The position numbers and the translations under genes were made by a program. From Tenodera sinensis (Eukaryota > Arthropoda > Insecta > Mantodea > Mantidae), in NCBI GenBank assembly GCA_030765045.1, contig CM060964.1, forward strand, positions 167,380,615 to 167,444,614: 64,000 nucleotides of DNA, in the 5' to 3' direction. Within the stretch, counting starts at the first letter, position 1. Every line of letters starts with the position of its first letter. Shown piece by piece: positions 35,854-45,736 of this stretch. The notes under the pieces were generated by a model. It searched no databases. It had not been told where the DNA came from and saw nothing but the letters and a program-made list of their open reading frames with translations.

Positions 35854-35974
35854 CCATTTTCTAAAAATGCTGTTTTTGGATTCAGAGGGTCTCGAAACAT
35901 ATTTCTGGTGAAATCTCCACATCGAAGTTTTGTGTGGAATACAATACTTCCCCTACTTAACAGTAGAGAAAGTA
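35300..35974 (+). mobile_element. DINE/Helentron-like repeat, copy D (internally deleted)
   Basis: Both ends are present: GATGTGTTGCACTTACATGAC on the left, ACTTCCCCTACTTAACAGTAG plus AGAAAGTA on the right. Compared with copy B it lacks about 250 bp between TTAGCAAAATCT and CTTGAAAGACATTAAAC. The internal microsatellite (35,737-35,851) is the longest in the family. Confidence 0.8.
35737..35851. repeat. AGAC / ACAGAC / AC compound microsatellite inside copy D
   Basis: Four phases in order: AGAC repeats, then hexameric ACAGAC repeats (about ten), then pure AC repeats. It produces long artefactual ORFs on both strands that are not genes. Confidence 0.97.
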
Positions 35975-36494
35975 ATAAGGGAGATCTCAATATATTTTCT
36001 TATAGCACACCCTACATAATGTTAGATATGTATTAAACCTATGAGATAAGTCTATTGCGCAAATCTCGTGGTCAGCTTTGGAATGTGATTTTAAGAGCAA
36101 GTAAAAGGAACCATTGGGTCAGAAAATTAACTTTTAATAATGGAAGTTGTCTATCTTGTTAGAAGAGTTCTGATATAGTAAACTGTTTATAAAATGGTCC
36201 ATTAATGAGAGGAATTGGCATTATGTGCTGAGAAGTGAAATCAAAAATGAGACATTTCATATTAGTAAGTGACAAATTTAGGTGGGGGAATATGTGCAAA
36301 TTTTGGCCTTTAGTCTTTGAAAGACACTAGACAGTTACGGAATCCAATAATCATCCAACTTGTTCTTTTAGCTATACTGGTCTTGATGTGAGCATGTTGT
36401 GTAACATAACACAACATCCAATGTGTGAGAAACTATCAAATGGTGCTACATTATCTCCTCTGCTACATGTATGATGCCACTTCTAACATATGTG
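35975..36494. other. Spacer 5' of the mariner remnant
   Basis: No clear coding block. The N-terminal two thirds of the mariner transposase would be expected here but cannot be recognised, so it has been deleted or replaced. Confidence 0.4.
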
Positions 36495-36957
36495 TGGTAA
36501 ACAAGGAAGTCTACCACGTTATCCTAGCATGAATGAAAGATGTTGAGTGTAGGAAGAGGCCTGAATTGAGGGAAAGCCAGACTTGGATGTTGCATCACGA
36601 TAATGCGCTGGCTAACGTGTCACTCCTTGTCCACAGCTATGTAGCAAAACATAACACTCTTGTTGTCTCCTATCCACCATATTCTCTGGACTTAGCCCCA
36701 GCAAAATTTTTGCTGTTTCCCAAACTTAAAACCATTTTGGAAGGATGTTGCTTCCACACTATAGAGAAGATTCAGGATAATGTGACCAGACACCTGCGTG
36801 CCATCCCAGAAGGCTTTCCAAAAACAGAAGAAACGATGGGAACAGTCAATTGCTAATAGAGAGGACTATTTTGAGGGGGATGATGTTTAAAATGTTATAC
36901 AATAAGCAATAAATGTGTAATAGCAAGAGTTTAGCTTCTTTTTGAACGCACCTCATA
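36495..36957 (+). pseudogene. mariner transposase C-terminal fragment with right TIR
   Basis: The open frame 36,533-36,856 gives RRKRPEL-like CRKRPELRES, the second catalytic motif MLHHDNALANVS, then PPYSLDLAPAKFLLFPKLKT and IEKIQDNVTRHLRAI. In mariner the third catalytic residue is the second Asp of DLAPxD, 34 residues after the HDN Asp; here that position is Lys (APAKF), so the enzyme is inactive. A frameshifted REDYFEGD-like tail follows. The right terminus TTTTTGAACGCACCTCAT (36,939-36,957) is a typical mariner TIR, followed by TA. The N-terminal helix-turn-helix and first Asp are missing. Confidence 0.85.
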
Positions 36958-36959
36958 TA

Positions 36960-37642
36960 ACGAAAACATGGTGTGTGATGTGTGCTGGAATCTTAAGGAG
37001 ACAAGGAGGACATATTAAATTTGTGTGCGCTTATAAGTGAGTGGGACTCTAAAGCCAGAGACAGATATTGTAAAATTGCAGCTTGGCCGATAAGGAAATA
37101 ATTGGTGACAAGGGACAAAATATTTTATAAGCATTCTGCTGACTCACAACAAATTTTATAGGCCTCTTTGCACATCAAATCAGGGATAATGAAGCAATTT
37201 GTGAAAGCTTTGGACTGAAGTGGTCCCTGCTTCCAATATCTTATTCAGAAAATATTTTAAGTTGTCATCCAAATCAAAAGTGAGAGTAAGTGTTTTTGAT
37301 GGGCCCCAAATTCACCAACTCAAGCAGGATGTAAAAAATTCATGACTGACTTAGAGATTCAGGCATGGTATTCATTCAAGAGTGTTAACACTTTCTGGGC
37401 AGTGTTAATGATGAATGAGCATATTGTGAGAACCATGCTGATAAAGTTCCAAGTACTTTGATATAATATGAGCTTGAAGTTACATTTTCTTTATTCTCAT
37501 CTGAAATATTTCCTGGAAAACTTAGGTTCATGAACTGAAGAGCAGGGTGAACAATTCCATCAATCAATAAAATAAATGGAAACATTTATGGTACCAGGGT
37601 TAATGCAACTTCTCCATGATTGACGATTACTCTTGTAGTTAA
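36960..37642 (+). pseudogene. Unnamed insect repeat ORF, C-terminal half (decayed)
   Basis: Plus-strand blocks across frames: LRRQGGHIKFVCAYK (about 36,990), KARDRYCKIAAWPIRK, LHIKSGIMKQFVKALD (about 37,170), FDGPQIHQLKQDVKNS (37,294), DLEIQAWYSFKSVNTFW (about 37,350), MSLKLHFLYSHLKYFLENLG (about 37,465), EEQGEQFHQSIK and a final YQG ... DDYSC. These match, in order, the C-terminal half of the ORF family whose N-terminal half lies at 23,640-24,110. It may be a domesticated or transposon protein; I cannot assign function. Several stops and frame changes. It begins right where the mariner right end stops, so the mariner probably inserted in it. Confidence 0.55.
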
Positions 37643-37829
37643 ACCCTGTCAGGACCATTAACGCATTTAAACTCAGAATTTGTTTCCAACAAAGCTTACC
37701 TCAAGTATGTTGTAACTTTCATGACAAATGTTAAACCATGGTATCTGTACAGTTAGATATAATGATGTGTTGCATGATTACATGCATTTCACAGCATACT
37801 TAATATTAGAAATTATTACTTAATTTTAA
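37643..37829. other. Short AT-rich spacer
   Basis: Nothing recognised; ends in the TA dinucleotide flanking the next transposon. Confidence 0.4.
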
Positions 37830-38005
37830 TACAGTAAAACCTGACTAAACCAGAGCCCCTATATACCAGAAACCTGGACAATCGGAAAATAAATCTCGGA
37901 ACAGAGCTATTTCCTATGTTAAATAACACTCTAAACTGGAAAACTGCCTAATGCAGAAACGGAACAGTTTTTCCAGAACCGTTTGCATAAATAACCTAAC
38001 TAAGA

Positions 38006-38135
38006 TAGAGAGAGTGAGTGAGTGAGTGAGTGAGTGAGTGAGTGAGTGAGTGAGTGAGTGAGTGAGTGAGTGAGTGAGTGAGTGAGTGAGTTGGGTTTAA
38101 GGGCCCATCGACAACTAGGTCATTAAGGCCCGACT
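38006..38135 (-). mobile_element. I-type LINE 3' tail with expanded GTGA microsatellite
   Basis: On the minus strand GGGCCTTAATGACCTAGTTG and TCGATGGGCCCTTAAACCC are followed by about 20 ACTC units (38,006-38,091 on the plus strand as GTGA/GAGT). The same 3' UTR motif ends the I-clade element at 47,661 (CTAATAACCTAGCAGTTG, GAGCGCCCTAAGACC), there with a short ACTACC tail. I infer a heavily 5'-truncated LINE insertion whose tail repeats have expanded. Confidence 0.65.
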
Positions 38136-38248
38136 AAGATTTTCATTATGCTTAATACATAGTTACATGCTTTGATAACAAACTTGCCACGACTGAAGAT
38201 ATCCAAAGCGCAGCAGATATTGCTCCTGGAAATAGCAGTTGTGAAGTC

Positions 38249-38476
38249 ATGGAAGGAATGGACGATGTCGATGATGAAGCCAAGGAAAGGGAGCCAAAAA
38301 TATGCACTTTTAGAGAAGCATTATCTATTGTGAGTGACCTTCAGGAATTTGCAGCTTCCAGGAATGTTCCAGAACTCCTGGAGCTGATGCAGGATGCAAA
38401 GGACATCATAGAGCGTTCTCTTGTGAAGAAGTTGCGACAGCACACTTTGACAGATATGTGGGGGAAAAGAACCTAA
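38249..38476 (+). pseudogene. Tigger/jerky-type transposase C-terminus
   Basis: A 75-codon open frame: an acidic stretch (MDDVDDEAKEREP) then FREALSIVSDLQEFAASRNV, PELLELMQDAKDIIERSL and a terminal QHTLTDMW. This is the pattern of the regulatory C-terminal tail of Tigger transposases, which ends in a similar QTTLxDFF motif. DNA-binding and catalytic domains are absent. The apparent ATG is internal to the original protein, so no independent function is claimed. Confidence 0.65.
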
Positions 38477-38710
38477 TGGAGAAACTGCAATTATCTATGA
38501 CATGTAAATTGAAAATATAGTAAAACATATAATTGAACCTATTTTTTATTTACAGAACTGTATTTTAAATTATTCCTTCAGTTTAATTCAATATATTTTT
38601 TGCACTTTGTTTTACTAAAATATGCACAACCCTTTATAAGATAGAAGCCCGTGAAAATGGAAAAATATTACTGGAATGATCGCGTTCCGTTTTAGGCAGG
38701 TTTTGCTGTA

Positions 38711-38917
38711 TATGTTTTTGACATGACAAATAAACTGTATGTTATAAGGAAGAAAAAGGGTAAGGAGATCTCATTTCAGCACAGAATTGGGCTTATTTGT
38801 TTTGTTTCTGGCATGGCAAGTAAACTGTTACAGAAATAATAAAAAAGTAAGATCTGAATTCAGCAACAAACTAGGCTTCCTGTGCCACAGAAAAGAAATA
38901 GAGAGAGAACAAGAGAG

Positions 38918-38948
<31 letters not shown>

Positions 38949-40261
38949 TAAAGGAAAGGTAAGGTAAAGGAAAGAAAAGGAAAAGTTAAGGAGTTATTTC
39001 AAAGACCTGTGCAACAAAAAGTTCATGATGCATTTGTGATCTGAGTGTTTGACATAAATACCACCCATTCATAAATTAATAGAGTTCAACAATATAGAAC
39101 AAAATATGGTGGGAAGTGAATGACAACAGTCCCAAACCCAGTGGTACAGACCCAACCTGCAAAGAAGCTACTGAAGGCCTTAAGACCTTGTGAAAAAGCT
39201 AACACACTTTAAAATTTATAGTTATACAAAAATAAGTTCAAGTTAATTATGTTGAGAGTGAAAAAGGAAGAAGAAAAAAGAAACAAACAGTGTATATAAG
39301 AACAGGGCAATGCTTCAGGACAACTTTGCAGAAAACTATTCAATATTGTCACAAAATGTGAATTTGAGCTGATGTTAAATTTATATCTTCATTGTGGCTT
39401 ATATTTATGTAATGATGTTTTCAAACCTTATATTGTTTTGAGTAATAACTTGTTATATAACGGATATGCTGTGAGGACTTCCCTCCATGAAAACATTTAA
39501 GCTGAAGAGAGGAGATACCAGCATGCAATTTTTAGGGACAGCTGTGCTGGACAGTTTAAAAATAAATTTGTCATCTCAAGTATGTATTGCATTAAGTACT
39601 ATAATCTGGAAGCATCCCATTAGAACTTTTTGCTAGTGGACATGGAAAGAAGTTGCAGTGGAAATGTAAAATGTGTGTGGGTGGCTATAAAACCTCTGTT
39701 GCAGTAGCAAAAGATGCCCTTTCTCAAGTTACTGTAACTTCCATTACAATTTTTACATTTATAATCTTGAAAGATATCTATAATCTTTTATAAACATATG
39801 TTAGTTTGATCCTTCTCTATGCTTCTTCTTTTTTTATAAAAATTGAGATTCAAATACTAAAGATTTGTTCATTTTATTACGCTTAAATGTATTTGCAGGT
39901 CTATTTTCTGTAACACCTGTTATTCAGATATAAAATACTGTATTTTAATAGAAAAAAACTACCAAGTTAAACCTGAACGTACAATTCAATTTCACTAGTG
40001 CAAGTAATTTCAACCTCCTTATAAATATAACTTTTATGTATGCAGATGTAACACCCATTACATAGGAGTAACTGAAGTGAATCATGTTTAGTTCTTGAAA
40101 TACTGGTTGGTTATGAAAAGGGGAGACTCTCATAGGATCCAAAATAAAATTAAGTTCTTACAGATTCTGCTCACTTGTATTGATGGTGACAAAATTGCAC
40201 ATTTCTGAACCGAAGGCCTAAAGATGGCAGCATACACATCAATAATGCTTCCTTATTCTTA
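38711..40261. other. Unannotated spacer with a purine-rich microsatellite
   Basis: No gene is supported. There is a two-copy tandem duplication of about 86 bp at 38,716-38,885 (ACATGACAAATAAACTG and GGCATGGCAAGTAAACTG mark the two units). A GA/GAAA simple repeat occupies 38,885-38,990. The rest is AT-rich sequence with only short ORFs. Confidence 0.5.
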
Positions 40262-41017
40262 TAGATAACTAGATCTTGGATTTTAGGTTTTAAGCCTATT
40301 TTTTCCTGAAGAAATAATCAAAACCCAAACATATATGTTCACATTTCTTGCAAAATTATACCTTCTGTGGAAGTTTTATTGTACCTTAAATGCCTATCCA
40401 GAACATATTGGGACTCACCAGCCACAGGAAAATTGTTTTCTGCAAATTCTGCGATAAAAAGGTAATTAATTTTCATACTTAATGAACCTGTAGAAACATC
40501 TAAGAAAATTGTGTTTTAGTATTAGGCACAAAATTCTCGTTTACTGTAACTCTAAACTATCCTCCATTTCTACTGTGCAGGTTTCACATGAAAAGAAATC
40601 TCATACTGATGAGCATATTAACGGTAGTGGACATAAAGCTAGAGCTTCCCAGACTGCACTACAGAAACAAACTTTGTTGACTGCAAGTATTCCATTCCAT
40701 CTGAATCCACTATACGAAAAAAAGATTGTCTAAATTCTACGTATGAGGCCACTCTGCAATTAATTTGCGAAAGTATAGGGGATTCCTACATTTGGTTGTG
40801 TGTAGACGAAACCACTGATGCGATGGGGAGGTATATGGGAAATATAATTGTTAGTGAAATGGATCCACATGAACTCTCATCCCAGTACCTGCTCTGTTCA
40901 AAACAGCTAGATAGGGTCAGCAGTGAAACAATTGCTTATTTTGTAATTAATGTTTTTCCACACTAGCCATGTGTAGGACGTAATTGGAAAGGGTAGAGTG
41001 AGACTGAAAAATTGAAT

Positions 41018-41090
41018 GCCATGACCGGGATTTGAACCACGGATCTACCGGTTACCGTTCAACTGCTCTAACCACTAAGCTATCATGGCC
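41018..41090 (-). repeat. tRNA-like sequence with intact A and B boxes (left arm)
   Basis: On the minus strand, GGCCATGATAGCTTAGTGG begins a 73-nt tRNA-like fold with acceptor strands GCCATGA and TCATGGC. It contains A box TAGCTTAGTGG and B box GGTTCAAATCC. The anticodon arm is imperfect: four of five pairs, and the invariant T33 is replaced. It is therefore not a working tRNA gene but a tRNA-derived Pol III promoter module. Confidence 0.6.
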
Positions 41091-41351
41091 AACGTGCCAA
41101 TGTGACATTAAATTCTCCAACTCACTCGCATTATTCCCAGTAAACTACACAAGGAGATCCCAATATGACATATGACATTAAATTACCACATAACATTAAA
41201 TTCTCCAACTCACTCGCATTATTCCCAGTAAACCACACAAGGAGATCTCAATTTAAATTTAAATTAGGATCTCGTTTAAATGACATATGACATTAAATTA
41301 CCACATGACATTAAATTCGAGTTGGAGAATTTAATGTCATATTAGCACGTT

Positions 41352-41425
41352 GGCCATGAAAGCTTAGTGGTTATAGCAGCTGGACGGTAACTGGTAGATC
41401 CATGGTTCAAATCTCGGTCATGGCA
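41352..41425 (+). repeat. tRNA-like sequence (right arm, more decayed)
   Basis: The plus-strand counterpart begins GGCCATGAAAGCTTAGTGG and has GGTTCAAATCTCGGTCATGG at the end. The A box has AAG for TAG and the B box has a final T for C, so the Pol III promoter is weakened relative to the left copy. Confidence 0.55.
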
Positions 41426-42739
41426 TTCAATTTTTCAGTCTCACTCTACCCTTTCCAATTGCGTATTTTGTTAATAAGAATTTGCATTTACTTTTCCCGG
41501 ATGGAATTGATGATTCCAAAGTTCTTTTTCAGTGTACTGATGCTACATTTTACATGGCTACTGCTTCAACTATCCTGAAAACCTTTTATCCAAATTTAAT
41601 TCACATTACCTGTTTAGCCCGTGCATTACACAGAGTTGCTGAAACCACCTGAAATGGATTTCCCAAAGTTAACAAACAATTCCTTCTGTTGCCCTCCTTC
41701 CTGAACCTGTAATTACTCAGTGGGGCACCTGGATTGATGCTGTTGTGTATTATGCTGAACATTTGGAAGAAATAGCCAGTGTTGTAAATGGTTTGCCAGA
41801 TAATGTGGCATGTGTGCGAGTTGTAAAAGAATTATTGCACATAGCACACTAAAGAGAAAGGTATTGTTTATATACAGTCCAATTTTTCTTTCTTGCCTCC
41901 TTGCATTACGAAACTTGAAGCAATGGCAAAGTCCCTTCCTGAGCAATTTGGCATTGTTAAAGAAGTAGAAACCAAAGTAAATGCAGTAGTGGGGAGAGTT
42001 TGTGACAAAGTTACAGATAAGTGGAGTGCATTGATGAAAAAGAATGCTGGGTTTTCTGTTTTGAAAAATGTGTGCAATGTGCTGAATGGTGATGATGTAA
42101 CTCTGCCAACACAAATTAATACGTCAAATTCAGCAAAATTTAAAAAAGCCCCAATCACTTCAGTTTCTGTGGAACGGTCCTTTTCAGCTTACAAAATGGT
42201 TCTATCAGATAAAAGATACAGTTTAACACCAGAAAATTTGGAAAAATGAATAGTGATATATTGTAATGTCAATTATAATTAAATGCTGTAATCATAATTG
42301 AAATTTAAAACAAATCAAAAGCTGAAATAAAAAACAGAACATTGCATTTGTATAGCAAATGTCTTTTTTCCATTGTATTGTTCTGTTATAAATTTATAAC
42401 CTCATTGGACTCTCATTTTATTTGGGTTTCTCTTACGGAGAAAAACGTATATTCTGCAATTTTATGTTCTTTTAAGGACAATAAACACTTACTGGCTGTA
42501 GTAATTCAAACTTTTTCTATCTCTATGGTTAATTTTTGCTATTTAATTTAACATATATGCAAATTCTGGTGTTATTTGTTAGTTATTAATCTTACAGGCT
42601 TGATTATCTTTCCAAGTTCTACAACATTTAAAGAACCTAAAATTGCATTTTTAGGACCCATTTTAAAGTTTTTAAAACCTTTTTCAGGCACCTAAATGAT
42701 CATTTTTAACAGCCTAAAAATCCATGGTCTATAGATAAC

Positions 42740-44919
42740 ATATCCAATTGTGATGCAATGCTTTACATACACAGTAACAGCTACGCGGCTAGCATTATTT
42801 TTAAGTTATCATATGCCCTAAATATTAACTCAAAAATAATATGTTAATCTCTTTATGGAAAGGCTGTTATACTTGTGTAATTGCATCACTTCCTATTTCT
42901 CCCGCCTCAGTTCTCAATTCTCACTGAAGATGGCATTGTCTTCTTTCTGCATTTCTTCACAGCTGCCAACATAATACTAACATAAATGGTTAACAAATTA
43001 AGGCCTAAAACCACAAAGCATAGCTTGAGGAACTGAAGGCCCTAAGCTGCAAAGTGCAGCTAATTGATGCTTTCTATAAGAAGAGGAGCATAGCAGTGCA
43101 GCAATGCCACAACTGCAAAGTGGTGTCAAAGCATAAGAGTAGCTAAATTCCAATGATCCCAGGGCTATGGAGAAATAGTTTCAAATCTGGATACCTATTA
43201 CAATTCAGTATCTCCAGGTTTCTTCTAACATTTGCAAGAGGCAGTTAGGAAGAAAAAGAACAAAACTAGAAAACAAAATCACTAATATAGCAGTTTTTGC
43301 TTATCCTTTAGGTTGACAGCCCCAGCTCTTATCAGTAGTTGCAAAATGCCATGTTTCTGGTTCTGACAGAATTTCCCTACAAAAGAAGGCTATCTAAAAA
43401 GAGTGGGTGGGTTACAGACTTTCAAAGTGGCATCTGCTCAGCTATCAGTAATAGATATTTATAACATCCCATTTCACTTCTTTAACCACTTTTAATGCAT
43501 GGCACAAATACAATAGCTTAGCCCTCTTCACTTCAGCATGCTATAGTGAACAATATATTATAAATTAATTCAGAGTTTATTGAGTTCAATGCATAAAACA
43601 TCTTTCAAAAGTTTCACTTTAGCAGAGGGTGTTTGAGGCTATTCTTGAATTTAGCTCATTCTAAAATGATTTTTTCTAAAATAACTGTAAAGAATATTCA
43701 AAATTTTGGACACTAAGAATAAAATAGCATGAATATGGTACAAATGTTAGGTTTCTTTTATCTACAACATGTTGATATGAAAGTGCACATTAAGATTTCA
43801 GTGAAATTTGCATAAATCCACTTTCATGTGTGATGTTATCACAGTCTTACAAGCTTAATTACCAAGAAAGATTTTGTAAATATGATTGTGAGTACTTACA
43901 TCTAGCAGGTTAGGGTTCCATTTATTAGGGTTACCAGACAAAATTCATAAGTGCTCCCTAAACACTGTAAGCTAGTCAGAGAAGGTATGGTAGCTTGTCA
44001 AATGATTTAATTATTGAAAGTGCTCACATGCAATAATAGAAATATTTTAATATTAACACTGTTGTAAGAATGGAAAAATAAATTCATTATTTAAATGTTA
44101 CTGTACTATTTCTGCTTGCCTATAATTTAAATCAGATTTGCATTTCCTTATATTTATGGAAATCAACACACCCCTTGTTCTGAATTTGACACTCTGTATC
44201 CTACGGCTCTGGTTAATTTGCACTACTTCCAATAGGGAGAGCTTTACGTATGTTTATGCACTTCAGGTGAAGAGTTGTCAACACTTGAGTGAAAAACACA
44301 CAGTAAACTGATAGTGTCCTGTGGCATGGAAATTTAGTCTGAGTTAGGCTACAAAGCCTATCTTGGAGTGTGTCTATGAACAAGACTACAGGGTCCTATG
44401 GTATCTAAATTTAGCCTGTGGTTAGGCCACAATGCCTAGGTTAGTGAAAGCAGTAGTAGTAGTAGTTTTATTGATCCTGTAAATCATACAGGATATGTCA
44501 AGCATTCAATATATGCATTAAACATTTTATATGTATATATAAAATTTAACATTATAAGATCAAGATGCATATTTGCTAAAATCAATTTTTCTTCATAAAT
44601 ACATATGTTAGTGAATCCTGGTTAGGCGCAGAAATATCCTGAGTCCATGATTAGTTTTAAGAACATGTTGCCTCATTGTAGGTGTAGGACCACACACACA
44701 TTTTAGGAAAGCTGCAGACACTACAGCCATTTCCACTTGGAAGAAATGGAGTAGAGGCAAAAGAGAGATAGGAGGTGGGGAAAAGCATGGAACTATGCAA
44801 TTTAGTGACATGCAGGTAATGGTAAAGATACTTCCACTATTGCACATGTGGTCACTTGCCATTCAAGAAACTGGCTAGAGTAAATACCTTCATTGGGGAC
44901 AGTAGGTAAATGGAGCATT
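42740..44919. other. Unannotated region with minor repeats
   Basis: No gene recognised. Contents: the 65-bp two-part motif at 43,009-43,073 (listed separately); a two-copy tandem duplication with a 77-bp period at about 44,316-44,450 (GTCCTGTGGCATGG and GTCCTATGGTATCT), unrelated in sequence to the satellite; and a short AGT run with TTTTATTGATCCTGTAAATC at 44,456-44,490 that could be the tail of another LINE on the minus strand. Confidence 0.45.
43009..43073 (+). repeat. 65-bp bipartite dispersed motif, copy 1
   Basis: Two related half-units: AGGCCTAAAACCACAAAGCA and AGGCCCTAAGCTGCAAAGTG, each followed by TAGCT/CAGCT. The same arrangement occurs at 53,010-53,074. The function and parent element are unknown. 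Confidence 0.55.
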
Positions 44920-45475
44920 CATAGTTTGATGTCTTTTAGCTTGTACTGGTAATTGTTCCTGCATCCACATCAGTACTCTATTCCAGAGGAGTTACAATGT
45001 GGCACTAACACAATTGTAAATTGGTCAATGTTCAACACTGAGGTATATGTGAATTGGATGGTACACAGGTGAAAGCAAATTGGCAGCAGGAATAAAACTG
45101 TAGGAATTAACGAATCGAAATGTGGATGCCGAAAGTACAACAGGGGATGCCTTGTGGAAGAACAATGCATATTTGGTGGTATGGAGCGTGGTTACCACAG
45201 CCATCTGTTGAACAAAGGAACCAGAAAACTCTCCTGCAGCTAATAAAGGACTGGATATTGCGGGGAACAGTAATAATCAGCGACTGCTGGTAAGCCTATA
45301 ACACCCTGATTCATGAGGACATTGTTCACCTTGAAGTTAACCATTTTCTAGAATTTGTGTCAACTGGGAGCAGCAACTATACGCACTTGGAAAACCTGAG
45401 GAAAATGGGTGCAGTGGAAATTCTGCATTTGGAGTGCCAGTGTTGGCAAAAGCTGGACAAGAGAGGGAAGGGATG
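44920..45475 (+). pseudogene. Merlin (IS1595/ISXO2-like) transposase remnant
   Basis: Plus-strand blocks: NTIVNWSMFNTEVYVNWMV (about 45,010), GINESKCGCRKYNRGCLVEE (about 45,100), FGGMERGYHSHL, then after a frameshift LIKDWILRGTVIISDCW and AYNTLIHEDIVHLEVNHFLE, ending TGSSNYTHLENLRKM. The order matches Merlin transposases (IDES ... SDxW ... NHS ... IE). The first catalytic Asp is Asn (INES); the second (ISDCW) and the Glu (HLEN) remain. A Lys codon after SDCW has become TAA. No long ORF survives. The ends of the element are not recognised. Confidence 0.78.
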
Positions 45476-45736
45476 AACAGGAGAGTAAAACTCCCGTGTT
45501 GCCTTGGGTGGACTACGTTTTCTCTATTACTAGTGTTTCATGAACTTTTCTCGCCTTGTGTCAATTAAGTGGATATTACAGTCGCAAATATCTACAAATA
45601 CCATATAATGAGTGTCAGTTATTGTTTGTGAAGTGTATTGTTACAAGTTCTGCAATATAATGCTACAGGTTCACAAAAAGCAATAAAGTGTTTTCAGAAA
45701 TACACAGTCTTAAGCCATTATAAATAACAAATTGTT

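Larger units (their letters stand above)
37832..38708 (+). mobile_element. pogo/Tigger-type transposon, internally deleted
   Basis: The left end CAGTAAAACCTGACTAAACC and the right end GGCAGGTTTTGCTG are inverted repeats of Tigger/pogo type, flanked on both sides by TA (37,830-37,831 and 38,709-38,710), the expected target duplication. Only 877 bp remain, of which about 130 bp (38,006-38,135) is a LINE tail inserted later. The element keeps the very C-terminus of its transposase and is non-autonomous. Confidence 0.85.
40968..41466. repeat. Inverted pair of tRNA-like repeats (foldback unit) inside the hAT
   Basis: Left arm 40,968 to about 41,135 and right arm about 41,310-41,466 are inverse complements. 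Shared text includes AATTGGAAAGGGTAGAGTGA, GAATGCCATGACC, CTTAGTGGTTA and GAGTTGGAGAATTTAATGTC. The central loop carries a ~50-bp direct duplication (ACTCGCATTATTCCCAGTAA at 41,126 and 41,215). It splits the hAT coding sequence. It could be two SINEs inserted head-to-head, or one foldback element whose terminal repeats contain a tRNA-like sequence. Confidence 0.75.
40395..42249 (+). pseudogene. Decayed CGGBP1-like hAT transposase
   Basis: In order on the plus strand: a zinc-finger start HRKIVFCKFCDKKV (about 40,420), continued after a spacer that could be an intron by VSHEKKSHTDEHINGSGHKA (about 40,580). Next come WLCVDETTDAMGRYMGNIIV (about 40,800, catalytic-core start), FQCTDATFYMATASTILKTF (about 41,530), HITCLARALHRVAET, then a 118-codon open stretch 41,893-42,249. 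That stretch ends with the hAT dimerisation signature SVERSFSAYKMVLSDKRYSL. The zinc finger and C-terminus resemble the hAT lineage related to CGG-repeat-binding protein 1. The insertion at 40,968-41,466 and several stops disrupt it. Confidence 0.82.
40270..42731 (+). mobile_element. hAT transposon, CGGBP1-like, with perfect 8-bp target duplication
   Basis: Left terminus TAGATCTTGGATTTTAGG (from 40,270); right terminus, read inward, TAGACCATGGATTTTTAGG (to 42,731). Both sides are flanked by TAGATAAC (40,262-40,269 and 42,732-42,739), an exact 8-bp duplication. The 2,462-bp element contains a decayed transposase on the plus strand and, nested within it, an inverted pair of tRNA-like repeats (40,968-41,466). 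The right end is rich in TTAGG/CCTAA motifs near 42,640-42,720, as in related hATs. Confidence 0.9.

Noticed and set aside
35653..36036. Overlapping 80-100-codon ORFs on both strands rich in Cys/Val or Gln/Thr/His
   Set aside because: They are translations of the AGAC/ACAGAC/AC microsatellite in DINE-like copy D, open in all frames because the repeat lacks stops.
41018..41090. A functional tRNA gene
   Set aside because: The anticodon arm lacks the invariant T33 and one stem pair, and the sequence is part of an inverted repeat within a transposon.
44316..44450. A 77-bp tandem duplication suggesting a satellite outlier
   Set aside because: The period equals that of the satellite by coincidence; the sequence shows no similarity to the monomer on either strand.
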